64,000 bases of DNA. Origin: Kalaharituber pfeilii (Eukaryota > Ascomycota > Pezizomycetes > Pezizales > Pezizaceae). The stretch covers positions 1,054,001-1,118,000 of the forward strand of contig WHUZ01000004.1 of assembly GCA_015179045.1 (NCBI GenBank), written 5' to 3'. Both the position numbers and the translations under genes were made by a program. The notes under the pieces were generated by a model. That model had not been told where the DNA came from, did not search any database, and saw only the letters and a program-made list of their open reading frames with translations. Shown here one piece after another: positions 22,000 to 31,503 of the stretch. The first letter of the stretch is position 1, and every line of letters starts with the position of its first letter.

Positions 22000-22421
22000 C
22001 TAGGGGCCCTAAATGTATCGCTGAGATTGAGAATGCCTTGCGGCCTTCCGTGCGTTACCGAGGTTTCTTCCGACTCCTACCCATCGAGATGCATGTTAGT
22101 ATAGCACCTGATATGTAAATAGAAACTAGGAATACTCACTCCTAGAAACTTTTTAGCAACACCCAACCTCCCCAGATGAGATGCAACGTAACCCCCAAAC
22201 ATCCCTACAGATTCGAAAGACATTCTTGTTCAGAGGCTGCGACTGGTTTCCGTTCACAATTTTCTTTATCGGTTTAAGTATGTGATTGCTGGCTTATAGT
22301 TAGCTTTTTGGTAGGCTATATGGCTCGTTTGTGGACTTGTTTTCGTGGTCAAGGTACTAATCATTGCGTCTATTGAACCAGTGTGATTATTAATGTACCC
22401 ATGCAGATAATTTCAACTACC
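22000..22421. other. Upstream region of the BTB-like gene
   Basis: No other gene recognised. It contains the presumed promoter of the minus-strand gene. Confidence 0.35.
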
Positions 22422-22434
22422 GGTACATTACGAA

Positions 22435-22501
22435 ACCCTGCCATGGCCAAGTGCTACAAGCGGGGTTATGTGATTAAAAAAAAAAAAAAAAAAAAAAAAA
22501 A
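22435..22501 (+). mobile_element. Ultrashort B-family retroposon (67 bp)
   Basis: Starts ACCCTGCC at the hairpin base and ends with the gttatgtgatt-poly(A) tail. The 13-bp duplication ggtacattacgaa lies at 22422-22434 and 22502-22514. Confidence 0.92.
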
Positions 22502-22514
22502 GGTACATTACGAA

Positions 22515-24730
22515 GCTAAGCTAGGAACTGTCAGGCCTGATGTGCATGGTCAAAGTAGTGATCTGCAGTTTGGGTTGTGTATCACAGATCTGCCTCCCTG
22601 ACCAGCTCTGCACCCGGTAATTTTCAGATTGGATGCGCCAACATTAAATCCCAAATTCCGCAATTCGATGTTATTCTTCGATAACTGGAGCCGCAGGTAT
22701 CTCTGCTCCGAACTTTAGCGCGCTGTGCAGCACAACGAAAAATGAGCGAAAGTCTTATGATACAGGATGTACTTTATTTTGACGTATATTGACAGAAATC
22801 GCACTTTCAGTTTTAGCGACCGTCGATGTATGGGTGGAACTGAGCTGGCATCGTGTCGTCGGAAAGCGGAATAAGAAATAGGAAAAATGGAGGAAGAAAA
22901 ATTTACTGTAAATATGCTGCGCATTGCACGGGATGATGGTAGTAGCGGTAACCACTAAAGTATCGATCTTCCAATTAGAATACTGTACTTAATATGGTCA
23001 AGTTGATTAAAACCCCAGTTCAGGTTGGTGCATTTTCACTTCCAACCTATTTAATGGTACTTGCGACAGCTAGCGCCGTATTTGGAGAGTAAGAGAAAGC
23101 GCAACACAGTTCAACCTCTTAGGTTGACATGTAGCAGGATCCCTCAGTGCATGATCCATGCTCTGTATTGGCGTGCCTCACTTTACTTACCAGACAGCGA
23201 AATCTCCATATGAAAAAGTATGCTACATACTATTGATCCACGGAAAGTGTACAGTATGTATTTTCAACATACTGCAGCGCTGGCCTGTCGCACTCACCTT
23301 AGAAAACCTTTCCTCCATTCTTACCTCGCTTTTGTGGGACGAATTTTGTCTTATGCTAATCGATCATAAGCAGTTTGCATGGCTCACGACGAGATCCTGT
23401 GTCCGAATCACAGTGTGAACAATAGATTTCAGTCTTTTATATTTGTTGCAATCTCATCGCGCCATTTCCGCCATCAGTGCAAACAAAATTGTGTAGCAAT
23501 GTTAGTTTCGGATTGCTATGGTGCCGTGGGGACGAGGCCCAATCGTTGCCGAGACTAGGGTAGCTGCGTTAGAAAAGCAGCTATTTTTCCATATATTCTG
23601 ATAGGCGCCTTGGCGATGGTCGGACTTTATTTTCTTAATCTCTGATACTATATGCTAATACTGTGTCAATTTTATTGCCCGTGCCAGCTGCGATGCATAT
23701 GGTGCCAGTCATCAATAAGGGGCCCCTGACAACAAAAATTACAAACTTGAACTTGAAGTATTATTTCATTACCCACCCACATCTAATTGGGAAGTAGACA
23801 ACGTAATTATGTACTATTCTGTCTGCTCTACAATCCTTCATTGTTCTGAATTAAAAAATATTCAAAGGGTGCAGAGAAATTCCAGATTGAATTCGGTGTG
23901 CATTGGATGGGGAGCCTCTAGAACTTTACGCGCCAAAATAACGATATTACTAGCGGAATGAAAAGATTACTTAATATGGAATTGGTCAGCATAGTCATTA
24001 CACAAATGTGCGGAGCTGGTCGGAGTAGGTCAGACTAACGGAGTAGGCTCTCCAAACATACCCAATATGGTATTAGCGTCTTTTGAGACAGGTTAAGTGC
24101 CAAGATCTGTCCGCCAAGATTACCTGCTAGGGAAGATCATCCACTTAGTGATCAAGCCAGTAAAGTTTACAACAGATCCCTTAATGATAGTCTGATGCCA
24201 AGACGCTCTGGGCTGCATGCTAATGACCGTTCAGCCGTAAGTAACGCAATAGCCGTACTAGTACAAAATCCTTGCACATATCATATGACCTCAAAAAAGG
24301 ATGCCAGCAACCCCACTAGCGTTACCGGGGGTATTGCAACCAGACTGCCCAGAATTCCAGTTGTTTTCCATGTAGCACATGCATCCAATTTCCTTCATCA
24401 GGAAAACAATTTTCGCCTTAAATTACCGAACCCTATCTCAGACTCCGGTTGTGAGGGTTGTCTTGCGTCTTGGCACGCGAATGCACGCCAAATCCAACCT
24501 ATCTGCTGAAGTTGCTGATTTTTAAAAATAATCAAAATTTTTGTCATCAACTAGACTACTTAATTTTTAGTTCATTCATCTCCTAGGCCCTTCGAAGCAA
24601 ACAATCATTTCATCAGTCCCTGTTCTCGTGGCATGAGACTACTTGTTCGCTGCCGCTCTGGTGAAAGTAGAACCTACAGTACTCATTCAATACTGCCATA
24701 GAGTGGGACTTCTTTTTTTATCTTTCAGTT
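22515..24730. other. Long intergenic region, nothing recognised
   Basis: Both strands show only short ORFs (for example 23158-23418 and 24195-24509, plus) without motifs, repeats or intron-linked frames. It may be decayed repeat sequence. Confidence 0.4.
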
Positions 24731-24798
24731 TTTTTTTTTTTTTTTTTTTTTTTTGGTTCACGTAACCCCGCATACAGACTACCAGCCTATGGTCGGGA
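24731..24798 (-). mobile_element. Ultrashort C-family retroposon
   Basis: T24 (24731-24754), then a C-type tail in reverse (ttcacgtaaccccgcataca) ending near tatggtcgggattc. The target duplication was not identified with confidence. Confidence 0.6.
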
Positions 24799-25732
24799 TT
24801 CTCAGCCTCCTACATTGAGACACGCGGCAACGCCGAGCATAGGTCTGTGAAATCCGCCGCATTCCCGCATAGCGACTGACTGGTTTGGCACGAGAGCAGC
24901 TGCCTGCACGGGCATGAACTGCACTGCCACGGTTGACTTTTACTGCCGAGGCGATCTAACAAGGCTAACACTCCTCAAACATGGTTGGAAACTTCGAAAT
25001 CCCGGTTTATATGCCTGGCACAGAGCATGATTGGAGTCTGGACGCATGCTCCGTATGCTGCATGCAGTTAACAGGAGACATAATTAGAATGTGGGGATGG
25101 GGCTATATTTAGATGTCAACAAACCCAAAATCGAGTTCCCATTCCCATTCAGCGGAAGCGGAGACTAAGTGGCCGTTGAAGTGTAGATTAATTAGGGCTT
25201 TTGGAACCAAGTATTGCAATTGCAATTGTGTCAGTTCGTTATAGATATGTGGACCAAGACGAAGACGTGCGTACGTAGTGTCTCCCAGCCGACCTTCTTC
25301 ATTTAACCTATTCTGTATAATAGTGCAAGGTAAAAGTCACGTCGCTGGAAATCGAATATGCTGTTTTTGGTAACTGGTCATGTGCAGTCCAAGAGAGGTG
25401 TGTCTTGTCTCCGTCATCTGGCACAAGTTTCAACGAAGGATTTCGTCAAAAATTATTGTTGGCAGTTACAGGGCAATGCGCCGTGACGTGGTACTAGTAG
25501 CGACTAACACAAGGTATTTACTAGGTATGCTAATTGTTCATATGTGGAAAAGTTTGGATTGCTTTGGTTGGTAGATATATTTTGCGCCCGACTTATGGTC
25601 AGAGTTCGGTGCATGGATATGTAGGCAAATATGCTGCGCAACAACATACGATTGGTTGAAACTGCAGCACTTTGAGAAAAACCAATTCCAACGCCCGTTC
25701 GTATGTCTCCGCTTGCGGTGCCGGGATTGCTG
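24799..25732. other. Intergenic, upstream of the membrane-protein gene
   Basis: No supported gene; the ORF at 25380-25574 has no recognisable features. Confidence 0.4.
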
Positions 25733-25740
25733 TATAAAAG
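25733..25740 (+). promoter_or_regulatory. Putative TATA box (tataaaag)
   Basis: Lies 138 bp upstream of the ATG at 25871, within tgtataaaagtatatag. Confidence 0.5.
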
Positions 25741-25870
25741 TATATAGTTTATGTGATAACTGAGTAGTCGACCGCTTGGTAATTCAGTTCTTTCTCCCAG
25801 GCCCCTTCAGGAAGTACACACCTGGTAACATTCACACAACATAATCAGATCTACGTTATTGAGTACAGCG

Positions 25871-27523
25871 ATGTCACCTGCACCAAGGACAAGGAACGTC
25901 GATGTGGATATCGATGAAAACGAGACGAGAAGTACGTCCTCCCGACAGCTCACTTACCGTAGCTCCGCCGCGACAGCAGGTACCGAAACTGATATGCAAA
26001 TCTATGACTATCCTCCTGTTCCGTCTTTGCCTACTCAACATAATTTTGTCTCCCAGGCCGAGGAGCGCACATACAGTCGAGATATGTCATGGAGGGCTAA
26101 TGCAGGAGCACGGTCGCATTCTGGACACGCATTCGAGCGAGAAGTGTTTGCGGGGTTTCTAGATGTAGATTTACAAAGAGGAGATGGAAGGCGCGAAGAC
26201 CAAGGGGAGGCACAACCAAATGGAGACGATCGACCAACGTCCTCATGCACTGGGTCAAGTGTGAACAGTGAGACACTGAACAAGGCTCAAAAGCCGGAGT
26301 TCTACAGGAAGGGTATCTGGGGTAAACTACACTTTCCGTATTGGATAAATAGACACTTCATGCATCGAGGCCACCCTAACGCTGCTCCTACTACTGGGAA
26401 TCATCAAGAAAGCCAAGTCCCATATTCAAGTCCTCGCCAATGGCGTTTCGCCGTCTACACCTCTAAACCAACATGGTACCGCAGCATCCAGCTTTTGTTG
26501 ACGACAACCGTGCTTGCCCTGGATGTTGCTGCCGTCCAGCGCACAATATGGTCCCCCACAGCAAATACATTCTTACTTGCAGTTTCTATCCTCACAATCA
26601 TGAACCTATCCTACCGCATCCTCTGGGTGCGATTATTGGCGGAGAGCCTGGATTGGGCTGTGGCAAGAAGGTGGTCAAGTGTGTGGGTGCCACCGGTTGG
26701 GGAAGCCCTGTGCTGTGTGTTGTTTCTGGTGGGGTGGGTGCTAGTTGCAGTAGAGGTGAGTTCAAGGACAGGACCTTGCAAAGTGGGGCCTGGGCAGGAG
26801 GGGGACACAGAGGGAAGCGCGCAGCCACAGCCAGACGGTGAGGACTTGGGTGAGGGAGATGGGAAAGGAAAGTCTGGTGAGAACAATTCATCCCAAACGA
26901 GCACAGGGACACCACAGAATGACCTGAGTGAGACAGAAATAATCGTGAGCTCGCTAGAAAAAAATACAATAACCTCTCACTTATCGGCGACAGCGTTAAG
27001 CGTGTCATCCTCAACGTCGAGCACGTCAACCTTTCCGTCGAGCACCTCAACCTCAACGTCATCTTCCAGCGCATCAACAGTGGAACCCGGGGATGATGAC
27101 ACTGATGACGAGGGTAGCCGTCTAGAGCGACGTGGGTGGGCTCGTCGTCGCGCGCAAGCAAGAATCTCGTTCATAACTCGGGATGCTGCTGCTGCTGTGC
27201 AGGCAACATGGGTGATAGAAAGTCCCATTGCCTCGACGTCTACTCCAAAACCCCAGCAGGCGAACTATAACTTTGAGCTTGTCCGCCGAGACGCTCCAGG
27301 CTATCAAAGCGACATACGTAGGGTCACCTGCGGTCTTGACGCCACTATTTTGTTTCTTAGCATCCTGCTATGGGTTAGTTTTGTTATTGGTTGCGTTACT
27401 GTTTGGAGGGAATGCAGGGAGAACATAGCCGCTAGGCGGGAGCGTCGGAGAGTGGCTGGAATTAGAGCGGCAATGTTTGGGGCTGGGATGGAGGTAGGCG
27501 ATGGCAGTACTATGGTCAGGTGA
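25871..27523 (+). CDS. Predicted four-helix membrane protein, MARVEL-like
   Basis: An intronless protein of about 550 residues; ATG 25871 was chosen over an upstream in-frame TTG. Residues 1-200 are hydrophilic and acidic. Four hydrophobic segments follow: about 205-225 (IQLLLTTTVLALDVAAVQ), 230-252 (NTFLLAVSILTIMNLSYRIL), 277-297 (ALCCVLFLVGWVLVAVEV) and 490-512 (ATILFLSILLWVSFVIGCVT). Helices 3 and 4 are separated by a loop of about 190 residues rich in Ser/Thr (STSSTSTFPSSTSTSTSSSS), likely glycosylated or disordered. The 2+1+1 layout and short basic tail resemble fungal MARVEL-domain proteins, but no diagnostic motif was confirmed and the function is unknown. Confidence 0.75.
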   Translation: MSPAPRTRNVDVDIDENETRSTSSRQLTYRSSAATAGTETDMQIYDYPPVPSLPTQHNFVSQAEERTYSRDMSWRANAGARSHSGHAFEREVFAGFLDVDLQRGDGRREDQGEAQPNGDDRPTSSCTGSSVNSETLNKAQKPEFYRKGIWGKLHFPYWINRHFMHRGHPNAAPTTGNHQESQVPYSSPRQWRFAVYTSKPTWYRSIQLLLTTTVLALDVAAVQRTIWSPTANTFLLAVSILTIMNLSYRILWVRLLAESLDWAVARRWSSVWVPPVGEALCCVLFLVGWVLVAVEVSSRTGPCKVGPGQEGDTEGSAQPQPDGEDLGEGDGKGKSGENNSSQTSTGTPQNDLSETEIIVSSLEKNTITSHLSATALSVSSSTSSTSTFPSSTSTSTSSSSASTVEPGDDDTDDEGSRLERRGWARRRAQARISFITRDAAAAVQATWVIESPIASTSTPKPQQANYNFELVRRDAPGYQSDIRRVTCGLDATILFLSILLWVSFVIGCVTVWRECRENIAARRERRRVAGIRAAMFGAGMEVGDGSTMVR

Positions 27524-27652
27524 TATCAATCTTGACAAGGAGCTGCGTTATGCAGTTGAGGATTGTCTCTTTTGGCAGAAGGAGGAATTGCGCTAACAAT
27601 AGAATAACTACATGAATTTGACGGTCTGTACATGACGGATACTTCAGAGTTT

Positions 27653-27746
27653 GTCCCTGCCATTGCCCGGTAGCCTGTATGCGGGGTTACACGACCAAAA
27701 AAAAAAACCAAAAAAAAAACCAAAAAAAAAACCCCCCCCAAAAAAA
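27653..27746 (+). mobile_element. Ultrashort C-family retroposon
   Basis: The C hairpin (gtccctgccattgcccgg... gcggggttacacgacc) with an impure A-rich tail carrying C interruptions. An imperfect duplication (cttcagagtttg / attcagaggttg) lies at about 27642-27653 and 27746-27757. Confidence 0.7.
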
Positions 27747-28513
27747 TTCAGAGGTTGCCTCACTTGGCGGCTACATGATAAACTGTACCAGATGTAACAT
27801 GTCTTACCACTTATGGAGGTAATCTTAATGAATTCGAATATTGCAGAAGTATCAGGCGTCGTGATCTCCCTCTACCGACACCCTGCCTTCCATGAACCTC
27901 GATCGCTCCATATGCATCCACAGGTGCGCCCTGTATTTACTCCTTCAGGTGTGAGAACACTTCTTTCTGATCACCTAACCCCGCATACAGGCTGTCAGCT
28001 TATGACCCATGACTACTTTGCCATCTACCTACTTATACGACTTCACTGTGGCTGCAGATGAACAATGCAGACAGCGAATGGACAAACTCTTTGTACTAAC
28101 GATTGATTCTTAATCAGTCTCTATCGCGTCCTCCCCAGCCCTATCCACCTGCATTCCTTTCTCCTTCCTTCCTCTGTCACACCTAAATCTGTCCTTCTTA
28201 CCTCTGATGCGTAGAGCCTCTGGTATTTGACTAGTCCTACCTACCCCCTTCAGGTACACAACAACCGAGCTAGTTGCCTTTCCCTCCCTCCTCTCTTGCT
28301 TCAGCAGCCATCAAGTCCCACCGATCTTTGTGCCAATTCATTATCCACCTCCAACCATTCTCAAGTCTCTTGGCCACTGCTATCCCATGAACTACTATTG
28401 CTGAACTTGCAGGTCGGTAGCTCTGGCTTTTTTGGTAAAAGGGCTTTGCTCTTTGTGATAGAAGTGGCCCTGGAGGTGGTGGTCTTTCCTTTGGGACAGG
28501 CAGGTGAGTCTCG

Positions 28514-29000
28514 TTTTTTTTTTTTTTTTTTATATCAATACTCGCATGCCGCCCTATGGGCTATGGCGAGGGTTTATTAAAAGAAAAGGAAAAATTAAAG
28601 ATAGATACATGTGGTGCCCGCAGTGCTCATATATGATGCAGGTGGAATGTCAGAGCCAAGAGTCGTGTGCCGGGACCTGCCTATTTCCTTCCTCTGTCCG
28701 GCTCGTACACGCTCGTCCGCAACCACTTTCCTCTGAGTTTCACGTTCCCGATTTCCTTCTGTGTCTCCAGGTATAACACCGCAGAACTAGTCTTCTTGCC
28801 TTCCTCCACTAAGATTGCTTTCCTCCACAGCCATCTGATCCCTAGGATCTTTCCTACGTCTTTGTTGGAGGCATCGTCTGACATTCCCAAGTCTTTCCTC
28901 AGGATTATGCCGTGGACGACAATGCCGTGTTTCGTGGTGGTGCTGTCGGGGCCGGTCGGGGCGTGTGGGCTGGCTTTGGGGCGTGGAGGTGAGTTCTGGG
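28514..29000 (-). mobile_element. A-family half-LINE, 5'-truncated (487 bp)
   Basis: T17, A hairpin, 3'UTR and ORF1 C-terminal domain on the minus strand. Flanked by the 12-bp duplication aggtg[a/g]gtctcg at 28502-28513 and 29001-29012. The empty form of this site is at 3271-3290 in the sister C-family element. Confidence 0.88.
28681..28960 (-). pseudogene. Half-LINE ORF1, C-terminal domain
   Basis: Minus-strand frame with HGIVVHGIILRKDLG, KILGIRWLWRKAILVEEG, SSAVLYLETQKE and VKLRGKWLRTSVYEPDRG, ending RK. It has the same domain and stop position as the other half-LINE copies. The 5' part of ORF1 is missing. Confidence 0.65.
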
Positions 29001-29036
29001 AGGTGGGTCTCGCTTCTTAACGCTGGGTGAGGTGAG

Positions 29037-29269
29037 AGGGAGATTTGCTGTAGAGCTGTGGCCTGTGACTGACTGCTTCTCTTGCGGTATTAGCGTTGTC
29101 TCGGCGGTTACCGTATAGCATTTTCATGATTTCGGCGATATTCGTCAATCACGTTATTTTGTCACCAAGCACTGTTGTGGTATTGTTTTCCCGTTACTGT
29201 ACATAGTGCGTATACTGTAGGGCATCATTCAATGACAGTGGTAGCTCAGTATCAGTGACTGTGAGTGCT
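29037..29269. other. Short intergenic segment, nothing recognised
   Basis: No feature found. Confidence 0.3.
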
Positions 29270-29282
29270 TGAAGTCTCTAAT

Positions 29283-29403
29283 ATTTTTTTTTTTTTTTTT
29301 TAATTTCATTACTCGCGTGCCGCCTTTCAGGCTATGGCGAGATTAGATAAATACATGAGAAAGACAGGAAAAATAACAAAGTAAATAGACGGCGGCAAAA
29401 CCC
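29283..29403 (-). mobile_element. Short A-family retroposon (121 bp)
   Basis: T-run, A hairpin with a GCCT/AGGC inner stem, and about 60 bp of 3'UTR. The 13-bp duplication tgaagtctctaat lies at 29270-29282 and 29404-29416. Confidence 0.9.
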
Positions 29404-30145
29404 TGAAGTCTCTAATGATCTCAAGGGGCACGACGAAAATTCTTTATGCATACAGTCGGGGCAGTCTCTCTACAGTGTCGCAACGATGCCTACATTAAGT
29501 ACAGTAATTACAAGTATAAAATAAGACAACACGCAGGTTGCGAGACTCTTTCCATATATACGGAAATTATAAGACAATGAAATTTAGCACCAAATCTTAG
29601 ACAGGTTCGTAAATGCCAATGTCATATGCATCTCATCGCAGGAAGTTGTGGGAATGCGGTTGGTAACTAGGGCAGGCAGTCAGGTCGTGATCGATAGGGG
29701 CGCACAGTTGCCTGCGTTATCATGAGAGTGATGAGGGTAATACTGGTATTTGGTAACAGCACTGACACTTGGGAAATTGTACTGGTCTTCTTTATACGAA
29801 AAAGTGGTGTAACAATGCACATTCGAGATTTTTTTTTTTTTTTTTTTTTATATGATTGCTCGCGTGCCGCCTGATAGGCTATGACGAGGTTCTTTTAGAT
29901 ACATGGAAAGGAAATTTGAAACAAAGAGTCTACAAAAGTATAGGTAGAAAGCTGGTGCCCCCAATTCCCCTCCGGGCGCTTGGTGAAAGAGAAAGTCTAT
30001 GTGAGTAATGAAATGTGGACTAATCTTCCTCCTCCTCCTCCAGTATTTCCATCAGTATGCGCAGTGAGTCGTCATCTTTTTCTTTCAGGGGTTCCCGTAT
30101 ATCCTCCATGCCTCCAGGCCATCTCTTGCGCCATACCCGGCAGTC

Positions 30146-30217
30146 TTTTTTTTTTTTTTTTCACGTAACCCCGCTTGCAGCTGTTCGCCATGGCAGGGTC
30201 CCTGGACTGAAGTCCTT
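30146..30217 (-). mobile_element. Ultrashort B-family retroposon (72 bp) in LINE
   Basis: T16, the B hairpin and about 18 extra 5' nt. Duplication atacccggcagtc at 30133-30145 and 30218-30230. Confidence 0.92.
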
Positions 30218-30470
30218 ATACCCGGCAGTCGTCCAAGGGGTGTTTTGTCGTCTCTTCTGACTCGCCTCACCAGCGGCAGTCCGGGCTGTTTGTCTTCCCT
30301 ATTTTGTGTCTCCAGGCACGTAGACCTTTTCCTCCTAGTAATCCCGCGAGCTTCGCCACGTGCTTTCCGAGTCTTTGTAGAGGTCGATGGCTTAGGCCAA
30401 GTCTGTTTCTTTCTTGGGCTCTTGATTGCCTAGCGTTTTGTCTCATTCCGGCTTCGGTGATGATCTCAGG

Positions 30471-30533
30471 TTTTTTTTTTTTTTTTTTTAAATATCACAT
30501 GACCCCGCTTGTAGCTGTTCGCCAAGGCAGGGC
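30471..30533 (-). mobile_element. Ultrashort B-family retroposon (63 bp) in LINE
   Basis: T19 and the B hairpin, ending at its base (GCCCTGCC on its own strand). Duplication atgatctc[a/g]gg at 30460-30470 and 30534-30544. Confidence 0.92.
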
Positions 30534-30700
30534 ATGATCTCGGGTTGGTATTGCAGGAATGTGCCTATTTTGGCCGCTTCGTCTGCTTCTTCGTTTCCTT
30601 TTATGCCTTTGTGCCCTTTGATCCACATTATTGCTAGGTCCCGATCTCCCTTGTTGATCCGTCTCTCCCAGGCAGTTCTGGCTCTCTGTGCTGCTCCTTC

Positions 30701-30917
30701 TTTTTTTTTTTTTTTTTTTTTTTATATCATTAATCGCTTGCCGCCCTATGGGCTATAGCGATGTCCTAGATACATAATGAAAAGAGTAAGGTAGCCCTCC
30801 CCTTGTCGTCCCCTCTACTACATGACAGGAATAATTCTCCGCGTTCTGGACTCACTCCCCCAACATGTCTATCATCGCCCTCAGCGGGTCCCCCTCCCCC
30901 TCCTTCCCCCGTGGTGG
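30701..30917 (-). mobile_element. A-family LINE 3' end (217 bp) in LINE
   Basis: T22, an A hairpin with the compensated outer stem ATCGC/GCGAT, and about 160 bp of upstream LINE sequence. The 16-bp duplication tctgtgctgctccttc lies at 30685-30700 and 30918-30933. Confidence 0.92.
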
Positions 30918-31503
30918 TCTGTGCTGCTCCTTCATGGGTCGGGTTGCCGTTGGCGATGCTCCTCATCTTGGCTATCGCTACCTTGGAGTCGGTGAGTATG
31001 AGTAACTCCCCTCCGTCCTGTCTAGGGCTTCGCTTATGGCTATTAGTTCTGCGTCATTCACTGTGGCGTAGTGCCTAGATATATCGACCTGGGAGTTCCC
31101 TGTGAGGATAAGCCAGCTCCTGCTTTGTCTTCTATTCGGCTCCCGCCCGTGTGTGTGCACATTCGAGAGCTTACTGTACAGTAACGACATTTCCTCCTGT
31201 CAGAATTGCCATTCTATGTCTCATAGGGACTAACATAAAATTACCGATGAATATAACCATGAAGTCCAGCACGTGCCACTCGTTCTCGTGTGCTGCCTGT
31301 TGGAGATAGACAGTCTTGTTTAATTATATCCATCTGAGACGACGATCGAAAGCAGCGTCTTTAATATATGAAAAATAGCAGTACATGACAAGTGGTCAGA
31401 TTTCAAAAACATGATACTTCACATACAGATCATGATCCTTTGGATACAAAGATGCATATCAGCCTTCGATGGTAAGACAAGCATGAAGCTAACTACGAAA
31501 CTC

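Larger units (their letters stand above)
27966..29036 (-). mobile_element. C-family half-LINE, degenerate, interrupted
   Basis: A minus-strand copy of the element at 1267-3360: C tail at 27970-28005 (acctaaccccgcatacagg), then an ORF1 relic. An A-family half-LINE (28514-29000) splits it, and it resumes at 29013 (cttcttaacgctgggtgagg) to about 29036. Similarity to the sister copy stops there. A possible weak duplication (aggtgtgaga / aggtgagagg) flanks it. Confidence 0.6.
29829..31156 (-). mobile_element. A-family LINE, 5'-truncated, with three nested inserts
   Basis: Flanked by the 12-bp duplication gcacattcgaga (29817-29828 and 31157-31168). On the minus strand it carries the end of the RNase H domain (ATVNDAELIAISEAL, and IKGHKGIKGNEEADEAAKI-like coding at about 30600), the zinc-knuckle region, the 3'UTR and the A hairpin. 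Inserts at 30146-30217, 30471-30533 and 30701-30917 each have their own target duplication. Removing them leaves about 940 bp. Confidence 0.88.

Noticed and set aside
22515..24730. Small ORFs at 23158-23418 and 24195-24509 as host genes
   Set aside because: No start context, splice partner, domain or compositional support.
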